A stretch of 64,000 nucleotides of DNA from positions 1-64,000 of the forward strand of contig CAXXPS010000001.1 of NCBI GenBank assembly GCA_963669415.2. The letters run 5' to 3'. The notes below the pieces were generated by a model, which saw only the letters and a list, made by a program, of their open reading frames with translations, did no database searches and was not told the DNA's origin. Numbering within the stretch: the stretch's first letter is position 1; the number at the start of each line of letters is the position of its first letter. Origin of the DNA: JAWKWH01 sp963669415. Its GTDB lineage: Bacteria; Pseudomonadota; Alphaproteobacteria; Rhizobiales; Rhizobiaceae. The translations under genes were made by a program, and so were the position numbers. This document shows, in pieces, positions 1 to 9,067 of this stretch.

Positions 1-691
1 CGGCAAGGTGGACGAGTTACGCGAATAGAGGCAGACCCAACGCTGCTTTGCGGTCAGGACGGGATTGTCGAGCCGGAGGAAGTGGTGCCTTTGGAGAAGG
101 AAAGCGCAGATCTGGTTGTCTCGCTGTTTGCTTTGCAGGAAATCAACGATGTGCCCGGATATCTGGGCGCAAATCAGGCGGGTGCTGAAACCGGATGGGC
201 TGTTGCTTGCGGCATTTTTCCGGAGCCGGCACGCTTGCTGAATTGCGCGAATGCCTTATTGCGGCGGAAACGGAGCTAACAGGGTGGCGCTGCAGCGCGC
301 GTTTATCCGTTCATGGACGTGCGAGATGCCGGTGCCTTGCTTCAAAGGGCGGGCTTTGCGTTTGCCGGTCACCGATGTTGATACCGTTGTCGTGCGATAT
401 GATTCGGCGCTTGATCTGATGCATGATCTTCGTGGCATGGGTGCCGGGAACGCATTGATCGGTGAGAAAAGGCCTCTGAGCAGAGGTATTCTCTGGCGGG
501 CCAACGAAGTTTACACCGACCGGTTTGCCGACCCTGACGGGCGCCTGCGTGCGACATTCAACACGATCTGGCTATCCGGCTGGGCGCCTCATGCTTCGCA
601 GCAAAAACCGCTGAAACCGGGATCCGCAACGACCAGTTTGGACGAAACGCTACAAGAAATAGAAAAAAGCCGGGCTGATAAGCCTGGATAA
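1..691 (+). pseudogene. BioC-like SAM-dependent methyltransferase, 5'-truncated and frameshifted
   Basis: The C-terminal part of a class I methyltransferase of the BioC / NDUFAF5-like family is readable only by changing frame. Frame 1 carries ADLVVSLFALQEINDVPGYL up to about 165. Frame 2 continues with AQIRRVLKPDGLLLAAFF. Frame 3 follows with SGAGTLAELRECLIAAETEL. Frame 1 resumes with YPFMDVRDAGALLQRAGFA, and frame 2 runs from about 360 to the stop at 691 with LMHDLRGMGAGNAL. Each shift equals one extra base in a short homopolymer: GGG near 165, TTTTT near 217, GGG near 279 and TTT near 360. The LKPDG loop and the LMxDLRxMG segment are typical of the family. The gene is cut by the window start. 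It may be intact in the organism, with the shifts being errors at a contig end, or a young pseudogene; the clustering of insertions favours error. Confidence 0.75.
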
Positions 692-694
692 GCT

Positions 695-865
695 CTAGTT
701 GGAATTGGTTTTGTCGAGCGTCGTGGCATATTCCTGAAACATGTTGTTCATGGAATTACCGAAACCTTGCACACCAAAGACGACGGCCAGAGACAATACG
801 GTGATTATCAGGCCATATTCAATGGCCGTTGACCCGGACTCATCTCGAATAAATTTCGTCCACAT
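695..865 (-). CDS. Flp family type IVb pilin
   Basis: This 56-residue protein starts MWTKFIRDESGSTAIEYGLI and continues with a hydrophobic helix and a polar tail ending KTNSN. The pattern G|STAIEY (Gly11, with Glu five residues after it and Tyr next) is the prepilin peptidase site of Flp pilins, so the mature pilin should begin at Ser12. An AGGTG ribosome site lies about 7 bases before the ATG. Flp pilins are the major subunit of tight-adherence (Tad) pili, assembled by the CpaBCEF/Tad machinery. No cpa or tad gene is in this window, so this is an orphan pilin locus here, convergent with the methyltransferase remnant. Confidence in the family is high; whether it is expressed or is a minor pilin is unknown. 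Confidence 0.88.
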   Translation of the reverse strand: MWTKFIRDESGSTAIEYGLIITVLSLAVVFGVQGFGNSMNNMFQEYATTLDKTNSN

Positions 866-982
866 GGCGACACCTGCTTTTCTGTTCCAGTCCGGTTTAG
901 CATTCGCCCGTTAACAATCGTTAACGAGAGACGCTTAACGGCGGGTTACCAGCAGATGTCGTGCGTGGGTGGTTCTTTGGGT

Positions 983-1300
983 TCAGCAATCGCCAGAGCG
1001 GGATCCATTATCGCGGATGACGCAAATGGAACTAGCCGATCCCTGCAACACGCTGCGGCGGACCGTATAACTGCCCTGGTAGCCAATCGATCCGGTCTGC
1101 GTGTAGTCGATACCGGCTTCTGCGCTCCAATGAGTTTGCTCTGGTCCGGAAATGCGGGAGAGCAGCGGAGTTACGAGCAAAGCAAGGGCTATGGCAGCTG
1201 AACCGAACAGCAGTGTTACCCGCAAAATTCCCATTCCCGCCGACGCTGGCAGATCGTAGCTGCTACCGCTGACAGTTTCCCACTCGTAGTCTGAACTCAT
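983..1300 (-). CDS. small single-pass membrane protein, uncharacterised
   Basis: The 105-residue product opens with a polar segment (MSSDYEWETVSGSSYDLPAS). One transmembrane helix follows at about residues 24-46, with the core VTLLFGSAAIALALLVTPLL, and then a polar C-terminal part containing YTVRRSVLQ and ending with two cysteines (SICVIRDNGSRSGDC). I know of no functional domain for it; similar small proteins occur in rhizobial genomes as far as I recall. It lies just upstream of the Flp pilin on the same strand, about 117 bases apart. The overlapping reading frame on the other strand has no recognisable features. The function is not assigned. Confidence 0.7.
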   Translation of the reverse strand: MSSDYEWETVSGSSYDLPASAGMGILRVTLLFGSAAIALALLVTPLLSRISGPEQTHWSAEAGIDYTQTGSIGYQGSYTVRRSVLQGSASSICVIRDNGSRSGDC

Positions 1301-1452
1301 AACCCAAATCCCCGGCCTGAATGTGCCTTTTGCGCAACGTCGCGCGCCGACGGTATAGGATCAAATTTTCACAACTAGCTAAACGTTCCATTAACGCTGA
1401 TGCAGAAATGGCATTTGTGAGAGCGGGTATGACGGTTTCGCAGTGCGGAAAA

Positions 1453-1893
1453 TCACTCGCCGCGAACAACAAGCACGGATCGCTTCGAGTGCCTTACAAC
1501 CCGCGCTGCATTCGGCCCGAGCAAATAATCCTTCAATTCCGGCCTGTGTGATCCGACTACAATCAAATCGGCGGAAACGGTTTCAGCTGCCTGCAGAATT
1601 TCCTCATAGACATTCCCGTGTGCGATGATGTGTTGCACCGGGATACCCGCGGGAACATGCTCGCCGGTGAAGGCGTGCAACGCCTCTTTGGCCTTGGCAA
1701 TTGCCTGCTGCTCATGGTCTGCAGGAAAGAATGAGCCGACAACACTCATGCCATAGTCGGGGACGACGCAGACAACATGAAGCGTGTCTCCATCCGTAAT
1801 GACTTCCAGTGCTGCGTGAAGGACCCGCACCGAGGATTCGGAATCCCCTAAATCGACCGTGGCAAGAACTTTGCGAAACAGATTAGTCGCCAT
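1453..1893 (-). CDS. universal stress protein, UspA family (TRAP-associated)
   Basis: This single-domain Usp of 146 residues starts with FRKVLATVDLGDSESS and has the ATP-binding end GSHRPELKDYLLGPNAARVV, a form of the G-2X-G-9X-G(S/T) signature. Proteins of this type bind ATP and dimerise. TeaD, a Usp encoded with the TeaABC ectoine TRAP transporter, modulates its transporter. Its ATG overlaps the stop codon of the fused TRAP permease (TAATG), so the two are translationally coupled and transporter-related regulation is the natural inference. The substrate and the signal are unknown. Confidence 0.9.
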   Translation of the reverse strand: MATNLFRKVLATVDLGDSESSVRVLHAALEVITDGDTLHVVCVVPDYGMSVVGSFFPADHEQQAIAKAKEALHAFTGEHVPAGIPVQHIIAHGNVYEEILQAAETVSADLIVVGSHRPELKDYLLGPNAARVVRHSKRSVLVVRGE

Positions 1894-4721
1894 TATGCGC
1901 CCTCCGCGGCCTTGGGTGCTGTTGCCTCCGAAGCGCCTCGCCGCCGCCGTTGCAGCAGATAAATGAGGACCAAAAGACCAAGGGCCGGTATGTAAAACAG
2001 CTCTTTGGCCGGTTGGGAAGCTGGAACCAGCAATTGCGATATCACCTGATCAAAATCGAAGCCCGCGGCCTGAGCCGGGCTGTCGAACACGGCGTTGTCG
2101 ACAAGCACTTTTCCGTCCTGTTCAAAAATTTCCAGGCCGAATGCATCAAGCCGCTCCTGACCGGTCGCCTCGTCGCCGACCTTGATGATCATTGTCAGCG
2201 TGATCGCATCACCCACATCATCAAGACCTTCGACAATGGCGCGCATTTCCGACCCAGGTTCGGCAGCGCCGATCGCTTCAACGATCGAAGCCGGTTCTAC
2301 CTGTTGATATGGCGGTGAAACCATGTCCATCCAGAAACCGGGTCGGAACAAGGTGAAAGCGATCAGGATCAGGGCGATTGATTCCCAAATCCGCGATTTT
2401 GCGATGAAGAATCCCTGCGATCCGGCCGTAAACACCAGCATCGCTGCTGTCGCAACCACGAAAACGAATACTCCCTGCATCGGTGTTACATCAATCAGCA
2501 ATATGTCGGTGTTGAAGATGAACAGGAACGGCAGCAGGGCGGTTCTGAGCGAGTAGAAGAAAGCCACAAAGCCTGTTCTGATCGGATCGCCGCCTGACAC
2601 GGCGGCGGCGGCAAAGGATGCCAATCCGACCGGAGGCGTCACGTCGGCCATGATGCCAAAATAGAACACAAACAGATGAACCGCGATCAGCGGGACGATC
2701 AGTCCGTTCTGCTGGCCAAGGGCGACAATAACTGGCGCCAACAGTGAGGAGACAACGATATAGTTGGCTGTTGTGGGCAGACCCATTCCGAGAATCAGGC
2801 TGAGAATTGCCGTAAAGATCAAGATCAGCAGGATCTGGCCCTGGCTCAAAAACTCAACCAATGCCGCAAGAACTGCGCCGACGCCGGTTTGCGATACCGC
2901 GCCGACGATAATGCCGGCTGCTGCGGTGGCAATGCCGATGCCGATCATGTTGCGGGCGCCCGAAATCAGACCATCGATCAGTTCGTTGAAACCCCGAGCC
3001 GCGGATCCGGCCTGATCTTCGCCACGGAACATGGCAAATAGCGGCCTTTGGGTAAGAAGGATAAAGATCATCAACGCTGTTGCCCAAAAAGCCGACAGCG
3101 ATGGCGACAGCCGTTCAACCATCAGGCACCAGATCAGCACACCCACCGGCAGCAGGAAGTGCAGGCCTGATTTGATGGTCGGGCCCGGCTCCGGCAGTCG
3201 GACGACCGGTTCATTTGGATCATCCAGCTCCAGCTCCGGATAGGCAGAGCAGAAGCGGACAAGCATAACATAGGCTGCTATCAGGATTGCCCCGATCACC
3301 CATGGCGCCGCACCACCAGTTGCGTTGCTGATAATGTCGATGAAATAGAAAATGCCGAATGCGGCGACCACCGCGGTACCGAGCACCATGCCACCGGTAG
3401 ACAGGGCCTTCACCCTGGTATCTTCGCTTGCCCGGCTATTCATCAACATGGCGAATGCTGCGATAATCGCCAGCACGATTACGACCGCGAGCAGTCGGGT
3501 GCCGGACGAGCCCAGCGCCTGAAACGCCTCAAACAGATAGTAGATGGCGCTGGCGGCGGCCATGATCACTGCCATGGTGATGCCGAAAGACAGCAACGCC
3601 CATTTAAACGGCTTCGGTTCTCCTGCCCGTGGCAGGCCGGCCATGTTCTGCTTCATCGCTTCCAGGTGCACGATGTAGACCAGCGCGATGTAGGAAATGA
3701 CAGCCGGCACGAAGGCGTGTTTGACAACCTCGAAATAAGAGATGCCGATGTACTCGACCATCAGGAACGCGGCGGCGCCCATGACAGGCGGCATGATCTG
3801 CCCGTTGACAGATGACGCGACTTCAACTGCGCCAGCCTTTTCCGGGGTGAAGCCGACACGGCGCATCATCGGAATGGTGAACGTTCCTGTTGTCACCACA
3901 TTGGCAATGGATGATCCGGAGATCAATCCGGTCATGCCGGAGGCGACAACCGCTGCCTTGGCCGGACCACCGGAAAAATGGCCCATAAGCGAGAATGCCA
4001 CCTTGATGAAATAATTGCCTGCTCCTGCCTTGTCGAGCAGAGCGCCAAACAGGACGAACAGAAAGACGAGATCGGTGGAAACGCCCAATGCGATGCCGAA
4101 CACGCCTTCGGTTGACAACCATTGATGGTCGGCAACCGCGTTGAAACTGGCACCTTTCCAGGCCAGGAATCCGGGCGCGTATGGTCCCAGGAACGTGTAG
4201 CCAAGAAATACGATGGCAACTATCATCAACGGCGGTCCCAGTGCGCGTCTCGTAGCTTCCAGAAGGAAGAGAATACCGGCAACGGCAATAACCACATCCA
4301 GTGCGTTGGGATTGTTCGGGCGGTCGGATAGCCGCGAGCCGGTGATTTCCTTAATCAGGCTGGTATCAAAGATGAACAGATAGAGCGCACAAAATGCACC
4401 GCCAATTGCCAGCATCCAGTCACCGACTGGAATATATCTTCGCGGTGATGATTTGAATGCGGGAAAAACCAGAAACGCGAGAAAAATTGCAAATCCCAAA
4501 TGAATAGGCCGCGCTTCGCGACTGGAGAACACGCCGATGCCGGTTGAAAAGGGAAGGGGTGAGGCTATCCAGACCTGAAATATCGACCAAACAAGCGCAA
4601 TGGCCGAAATAAACAGCGCAATTTGGGTGTTTGTTGGTGCGCGACCGCCTGTATCGGTCGACGCTACAAGGTCTTCAAGTTCCTGTTCGCTAAGCGTGGC
4701 GCCCGGTTCCTCGCTGGCCAT
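1893..4721 (-). CDS. TRAP transporter permease, fused 4TM/12TM protein, TAXI type
   Basis: The 942-residue membrane protein fuses the small (DctQ-like) and large (DctM-like) TRAP subunits. Many hydrophobic segments are present, including the DctM-like stretches SGSSIANVVTTGTFTIPMM and LGMGLPTTANYIVVSSLLAP. A soluble C-terminal part (about residues 790-900) resembles the DUF3394 tail of this family. The protein uses an ion gradient to import a solute delivered by the periplasmic binding protein encoded just upstream. The start is well supported by GGGAGG about 8 bases before the ATG. An 11-bp hairpin separates it from the binding-protein gene, and it overlaps the UspA gene by one base. TAXI systems often take up glutamate or other carboxylates, but the substrate cannot be read from sequence. 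Confidence 0.93.
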   Translation of the reverse strand: MASEEPGATLSEQELEDLVASTDTGGRAPTNTQIALFISAIALVWSIFQVWIASPLPFSTGIGVFSSREARPIHLGFAIFLAFLVFPAFKSSPRRYIPVGDWMLAIGGAFCALYLFIFDTSLIKEITGSRLSDRPNNPNALDVVIAVAGILFLLEATRRALGPPLMIVAIVFLGYTFLGPYAPGFLAWKGASFNAVADHQWLSTEGVFGIALGVSTDLVFLFVLFGALLDKAGAGNYFIKVAFSLMGHFSGGPAKAAVVASGMTGLISGSSIANVVTTGTFTIPMMRRVGFTPEKAGAVEVASSVNGQIMPPVMGAAAFLMVEYIGISYFEVVKHAFVPAVISYIALVYIVHLEAMKQNMAGLPRAGEPKPFKWALLSFGITMAVIMAAASAIYYLFEAFQALGSSGTRLLAVVIVLAIIAAFAMLMNSRASEDTRVKALSTGGMVLGTAVVAAFGIFYFIDIISNATGGAAPWVIGAILIAAYVMLVRFCSAYPELELDDPNEPVVRLPEPGPTIKSGLHFLLPVGVLIWCLMVERLSPSLSAFWATALMIFILLTQRPLFAMFRGEDQAGSAARGFNELIDGLISGARNMIGIGIATAAAGIIVGAVSQTGVGAVLAALVEFLSQGQILLILIFTAILSLILGMGLPTTANYIVVSSLLAPVIVALGQQNGLIVPLIAVHLFVFYFGIMADVTPPVGLASFAAAAVSGGDPIRTGFVAFFYSLRTALLPFLFIFNTDILLIDVTPMQGVFVFVVATAAMLVFTAGSQGFFIAKSRIWESIALILIAFTLFRPGFWMDMVSPPYQQVEPASIVEAIGAAEPGSEMRAIVEGLDDVGDAITLTMIIKVGDEATGQERLDAFGLEIFEQDGKVLVDNAVFDSPAQAAGFDFDQVISQLLVPASQPAKELFYIPALGLLVLIYLLQRRRRGASEATAPKAAEGA

Positions 4722-4821
4722 GCCGTTCCTCCCCGTATAAGTTGCGACCGCGCCGTCCTTCGCGGAGTCCCCTCATCGCGCAAGAATTCGAAACATTGCG
4801 CTCTTGTACTGAAGCACGTGT

Positions 4822-4853
4822 CTGACCGGCGCAGTGTAAACCGCGCCGGTCAG
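4822..4853 (-). other. intercistronic hairpin between TAXI binding protein and permease genes
   Basis: A perfect inverted repeat, CTGACCGGCGC at 4822-4832 and GCGCCGGTCAG at 4843-4853, encloses a 10-base loop. It lies in the 140-base gap after the binding-protein stop and before the permease start. No T-run follows on the minus strand, so it is not a textbook terminator. Such hairpins often protect the 3' end of the binding-protein message or attenuate read-through, giving more binding protein than permease; that role is inferred. Confidence 0.6.
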
Positions 4854-4861
4854 GCCGAAAA

Positions 4862-5827
4862 TTACATCCAGCCCTTTTCCTTGTAGTACTTCACGGCACC
4901 ATCATGCAGGGGTGCCGAAAGGTTGTTCTTGATCATGTTGGCCTCGACAAGATTGCCGAATGCCGGATGCATCTTCTTGAACCTGTCAAAGTTTTCGAAG
5001 ACCGCCTTGACGATCTGATAGACAACATCTTCAGACGTTTTGGTCGATGCGACAAAGGTTGCGCCAACGCCAAAGGTCGTCACCTCGTCCGGAGTACCGT
5101 TGTACATGCCGCCTGGAATTGTTGCCATGGCGTAGTAGTCGGCTCCGTTTGCAAGATCCTTGATCTTGTCATTGTCGACATTGATCAGTTTGGATTCACA
5201 GGACGTAGTTGCTTCCTTGATCGTTCCGGCCGGATGTCCGACTGTGAACACGATCGCATCGATCTTGTTGTCGCAAAGCGCAGCGGCCTGCTCGGAAGAC
5301 TTCAACTCTGCAGCAAGCGCAAAGTCATCAGTTGTCCAGCCCATCTTTTCCATCACGACTTCAAACGTCGCGCGTGCGCCGGAGCCCGGATTGCCGAGAT
5401 TAACCCGTTTGCCCTTCAGGTCCTCAAACGTGTTGATGCCTGAATCAGCGCGGGCGACCACGGTGAAAGGTTCCGGATGGACGGAAAACACAGCACGAAG
5501 CTCAGGAAATGCACCGTCAGGGAACTTGTCCGGGGCTGTGCCATTATAGGCGTGATACTGCCAGTCAGACTGTGCGACGCCGAGATCAAGGTCACCGGCA
5601 CGTATGCCGTTGATGTTGGCGACTGATCCGCCAGTTGTATGAGTGCACTTGATATCGTGATCAGACGTTCCGCGATTAACCAGCCGGCAAATTGCGCCGC
5701 CAACCTGGTAATAGACGCCGGTCTGACCGCCCGTCCCGATTGTCACAAAAGTCTCTGCTTGCGCAGCGGATGCAACAATCGATCCCGCAAGCGCAATTCC
5801 GAGAAGTTTTAGTGATTTGAAGATCAT
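4862..5827 (-). CDS. TAXI family TRAP transporter solute-binding protein
   Basis: The 321-residue periplasmic receptor begins MIFKSLKLLGIALAGSIV with signal peptide cleavage expected after AQA, before ETFVTIGTGGQTGVYYQVG, the hallmark N-terminus of TAXI receptors (IGTGGxxGxYY). Further family stretches are GDLDLGVAQSDW and LKGKRVNLGNPGSGARATFE. I chose the ATG at 5827 because it has GGGAG just upstream and begins the signal peptide; the upstream in-frame extension (to 5884) is polar and unlike a leader. It captures the substrate for the fused permease downstream and probably heads the three-gene operon with the permease and UspA genes. Confidence 0.92.
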   Translation of the reverse strand: MIFKSLKLLGIALAGSIVASAAQAETFVTIGTGGQTGVYYQVGGAICRLVNRGTSDHDIKCTHTTGGSVANINGIRAGDLDLGVAQSDWQYHAYNGTAPDKFPDGAFPELRAVFSVHPEPFTVVARADSGINTFEDLKGKRVNLGNPGSGARATFEVVMEKMGWTTDDFALAAELKSSEQAAALCDNKIDAIVFTVGHPAGTIKEATTSCESKLINVDNDKIKDLANGADYYAMATIPGGMYNGTPDEVTTFGVGATFVASTKTSEDVVYQIVKAVFENFDRFKKMHPAFGNLVEANMIKNNLSAPLHDGAVKYYKEKGWM

Positions 5828-5960
5828 AGATTTCTCCCGTATTTTTACTGGAAACACCCGGAAGTCAGCCTCTGTCACCTCCAAGCGGCGTTTCGCGTGC
5901 CAGTTTTGCCTTTATTGCGCCGCGACGCAACCCGAACGCTAGCTAAAGAGTTAAATCGGC

Positions 5961-7091
5961 CTACGAAGCCCAGTCCTGTCCCTGCATTTCTGCCAGGCGG
6001 GAAATGGTGCGTTTGAACTCAAATGCCTCGGTACCCGTTTTCTCGGCATAAAGTTGTTCCGGGGGTACGGCGGCTGAGAGGATCAATTTGCGATTTTTGT
6101 CGTAAAGCGTGTCGATGAGCAGGATGAACCGCTTTGCTTCATTCCTGTTTTTTTTCGTCATGACGGGCACGTGATCGATCAGAAACGTATCAAAACGTTC
6201 TGCGAGCGCCAGATAATCGCGAGCCCCCAACGGTCTGGCGCAAAGCTCCTCAAAGGTAAACCTCGCGGCCGTACCCGCTGCGCGCTCAGCAACGACTTCC
6301 CGCCCCTTAATCGTAAGCGTAACCGCCATCTCGTCCCGTCCGGCAGTTGCAGCCGCCCAGGCTGCATTCATCGCTTGATCCGACTGTTCGTCCAGCGGAG
6401 ACAGGTACACCGGCATTCGCGACAATTGTTCAAGCCGGTAATCCTTGTACGTATCCAGCGCAGCAATATGCGTATGTGCCTTGAGGATATCGATAAAGGG
6501 CAGAAACAGAGCCCGGTTGAGGCCGTCACGATAAAGATCGTCGGGTGCCACATTCGACGTGGCAACCAAGACGACGCCTGATTTGAACAACGCCGTGAAC
6601 AGGCGGGACAGGATCATAGCATCGGCAATGTCGGTGACTGAAAACTCGTCAAAGCAAAGCACCCATGCTTCGGCCACCAGTGTTGAGGCAACAGGTGGGA
6701 TTGGATCATCGCTCTTGGCAGTGCCGGCCTTAACGGCGGCTCTGTGTGCTGCAATCCTGTCATGAACATCGGCCATAAAATCATTGAAATGGACGCGGCG
6801 TTTCCGGCCGACCCGAACCCTTTCAAAAAAAAGGTCCATGAGCATTGTCTTGCCGCGCCCGACATCTCCATGGATGTAAAGCCCGGTGACTTGTTCAACA
6901 CGTTTTGCGAACAGCCAGCCAAGCGCGCCACTCTTGGACGCCATGCGTTTTGAAGTTATTTCGTCGAGTACGCGATCGAGTTTTGCTGCGATGGCTGCTT
7001 GCGCTGGATCGTGGGCAATGGCTCCGTCTTCAACCAAATGCAGCAATGAATCGGCAACTGTGTGCAGCGTGTCTAGACGGTCATGTTCCAT
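5961..7091 (-). CDS. zapE: cell division protein ZapE (AFG1-like ATPase)
   Basis: The 376-residue AAA-type ATPase has Walker A GDVGRGKTMLMDLFF, Walker B WVLCFDEFSVTDIADAMIL and the sensor-like segment VLVATSNVAPDDLYRDGL. ZapE/AFG1 proteins modulate the FtsZ ring in bacteria, and their mitochondrial relatives support turnover of respiratory-chain subunits. The length fits the family. The ATG at 7091 (MEHDRLDTLH) is preferred to the GTG 15 bases upstream, although neither has a strong ribosome site. It stands as a single gene after the Omp19-like lipoprotein gene on the same strand, with 49 bases between them. Confidence 0.93.
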   Translation of the reverse strand: MEHDRLDTLHTVADSLLHLVEDGAIAHDPAQAAIAAKLDRVLDEITSKRMASKSGALGWLFAKRVEQVTGLYIHGDVGRGKTMLMDLFFERVRVGRKRRVHFNDFMADVHDRIAAHRAAVKAGTAKSDDPIPPVASTLVAEAWVLCFDEFSVTDIADAMILSRLFTALFKSGVVLVATSNVAPDDLYRDGLNRALFLPFIDILKAHTHIAALDTYKDYRLEQLSRMPVYLSPLDEQSDQAMNAAWAAATAGRDEMAVTLTIKGREVVAERAAGTAARFTFEELCARPLGARDYLALAERFDTFLIDHVPVMTKKNRNEAKRFILLIDTLYDKNRKLILSAAVPPEQLYAEKTGTEAFEFKRTISRLAEMQGQDWAS

Positions 7092-7140
7092 CGCGGCCAG
7101 CCCCACCGTCTGCCCGTCAGATCTTTCGGCCCAACTCGTG

Positions 7141-7686
7141 CTAACGCGTCAGGCTGACTGCCTGACCGCCGGATGTCTGTCCGTCGAAACGCTCTGTTCC
7201 GGTCGAATAAAGAATGGCTATCCTGGTGCCGGCGTCGTCATAGAGGACCAGTTGCTTGCCGGCGACATTCCAGCCGCGCATTGTTTGAAGTTCGCCTGCG
7301 CATCCGCGGGTGCCACCACGGGAATTTTCGCCATACTTGGTCAGTGTGAGAAACATCTGGCAGCTAACTCCTGACGAAGCCGTTCTCCATGAACCAACCA
7401 CAGTATTCTTCGAAATATCGGGAGCACCTGCTGCGGCAACTTCGACGTCCTGCGCCTCATCCTGCGGCGCTTCGGGAAATTCTTCCACATTGGCAGCGTC
7501 TTCGGCTGGCCGAAGCTCCTCGGCCTCGACGGCGCCTGCGGGTGCAGGTGTCAAAGGCTCGGGAGTTGAATTGCGAGTGTTGAGCGAGCCCAGTCGTGTG
7601 CCCTGGCAGGCAGTCGCCGCCACGGCGACAAGCAACAACAGCGCGATTGGCATTGCGCGTCTCATACCCGCTACTGAAGTACTCAT
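7141..7686 (-). CDS. Omp19-like lipoprotein with protease inhibitor Inh domain
   Basis: The 181-residue outer-membrane lipoprotein has a leader ending in the lipobox VAATAC|QG, an acidic Pro/Ala/Glu linker and a C-terminal beta-barrel domain containing VVGSWRTASSGVSCQMFLTL and RGCAGELQTMRGWNV. The two cysteines in that domain resemble the disulfide of bacterial protease inhibitors of the Inh family. Brucella Omp19 is the best-known relative and inhibits host proteases. The ATG at 7686 has GGAGG nine bases upstream; an in-frame TTG three codons earlier is less likely. It probably lies at the cell surface or inner leaflet of the outer membrane; the protease target is unknown. Confidence 0.85.
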   Translation of the reverse strand: MSTSVAGMRRAMPIALLLLVAVAATACQGTRLGSLNTRNSTPEPLTPAPAGAVEAEELRPAEDAANVEEFPEAPQDEAQDVEVAAAGAPDISKNTVVGSWRTASSGVSCQMFLTLTKYGENSRGGTRGCAGELQTMRGWNVAGKQLVLYDDAGTRIAILYSTGTERFDGQTSGGQAVSLTR

Positions 7687-7963
7687 TTTCCGCAACCTCC
7701 GCCGGAACCCCGGTCAATTATCCGCACCACGCCCTTCAAGGCCCACAAAAGTGGCACCAATGGGGAAAACCTCGTCCATTATGGTTAATATCCGGTTTTT
7801 CTTGCGGCTAGAGCCGTTCGCTGTTCTCCACGAAATACTGCATACTGTAAAAAGATTTATCGGCTGGATACTGATCAGTATTGGATCCGATACTCTCAGA
7901 GGGTGTCGATTCCGCTCCTGGTCAGGGTTGAAGCACGCTCTGCGAATGCTAAATGATAATCCG

Positions 7964-9049
7964 ATGAAGCGTAGGGCACTGGTCAAGTGGTTCGGTTTTA
8001 CAGGAATTGCTGCCATCGGCGGCGGCGGTTTCGCGGTTAATCGCAGCCAAGCGGCAAATCGATATTATTCCGGGCCGGTTTCAGACCATTTTGACGGCCG
8101 CGTGTTTTTCAACCCCGACGGCACGCCGCCGGGCAGTTTTTCAGATCTTTTGCGCTGGCAGTTGGGCAATGGGCGGAAGAAGTGGCCCGAGTCCTGGCCG
8201 AGCCCGCATCCATCAGCCAATCCGGCATCGCGGGTCAACGGCAATCAGTTGCGGGTGACCATGGTCGGCCATGCAACACTTTTGATCCAGACTGCGGGGG
8301 TTAATATCCTGACCGACCCCTATTGGTCCGAGCGCGCTTCGCCGTTCCAATTTGCAGGGCCCAAACGGGTCAATGCTCCGGGAATTGCGTTTGATGACCT
8401 TCCGCCAATCGATATCGTGCTTCTGACACACAATCATTATGACCATCTGGACGCGCTCACGATCAACCGGCTGAAAGACGCGCACGACCCGCTGGTGGTA
8501 ACGCCTTTGGGCAATGACACGATTGTCGAAAATGCAGTCCCCGGTGTTCGAACCGTTACTGGTGACTGGGGCGATTTGGTTGAATCACACGGATTGAAAC
8601 TGCATTTCGAGCCTGTTCATCACTGGTCAGCGAGGGGGACATTCGACCGGCGTATGGCGCTTTGGTGTGGCTTCGTTGTCGATGGGCCAGGCGGAAAAAT
8701 CTACCATGTCGGTGATACAGGCTTTCACGAGGGGATAAATTATCAGGCCGCCCGAGAGAAACACGGGCGCTTCCGGCTCGCCATACTGCCCGTCGGCGCC
8801 TATGAGCCGCGTTGGTTCATGAAGGGTCAACATCAAAATCCGGCCGAAGCGGTTGAAGGATTTGAGCTTTGCAATGCAGAATTTGCAGCCGGCCATCACT
8901 GGGGCACTGTTCAGCTGACAAATGAGGGCATCGAAGAGCCACGGGATGCCTTGCATACCGAGCTCGATCGGAGACAGATCGAGCGTAACCGCTTCCGAGC
9001 CATGCAACCCGGCGAGGCCTGGGACGTGCCGGAGAGCAGCACTACATGA
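7964..9049 (+). CDS. MBL-fold metal-dependent hydrolase, UlaG/NAPE-PLD-like
   Basis: This 361-residue protein has an N-terminal hydrophobic leader preceded by basic residues (MKRRALVKWFGFTGIAAIGG), possibly a membrane anchor or Tat-like signal. The metallo-beta-lactamase fold carries the metal-binding motif LLTHNHYDHLDAL, the upstream VGHATLLIQT strand, VHHWSARG, the Asp-containing HVGDTGFHEG and the final AGHHWGT. This arrangement matches the NAPE-phospholipase D / UlaG-like branch of zinc-dependent hydrolases. The start is uncertain: ATG at 7964 and at 7946 are both in frame and neither has a good ribosome site. It is transcribed away from the Omp19-like gene and sits just upstream of dapF. 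The substrate is unknown. Confidence 0.85.
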   Translation: MKRRALVKWFGFTGIAAIGGGGFAVNRSQAANRYYSGPVSDHFDGRVFFNPDGTPPGSFSDLLRWQLGNGRKKWPESWPSPHPSANPASRVNGNQLRVTMVGHATLLIQTAGVNILTDPYWSERASPFQFAGPKRVNAPGIAFDDLPPIDIVLLTHNHYDHLDALTINRLKDAHDPLVVTPLGNDTIVENAVPGVRTVTGDWGDLVESHGLKLHFEPVHHWSARGTFDRRMALWCGFVVDGPGGKIYHVGDTGFHEGINYQAAREKHGRFRLAILPVGAYEPRWFMKGQHQNPAEAVEGFELCNAEFAAGHHWGTVQLTNEGIEEPRDALHTELDRRQIERNRFRAMQPGEAWDVPESSTT

Positions 9050-9067
9050 AAGACTGGTAATTGGGTT

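Noticed and set aside
7310..7963. N-terminal extension of the MBL-fold hydrolase frame
   Set aside because: Most of it overlaps the Omp19-like gene on the other strand and does not resemble the hydrolase family; the protein is taken to start at 7964 (or 7946).
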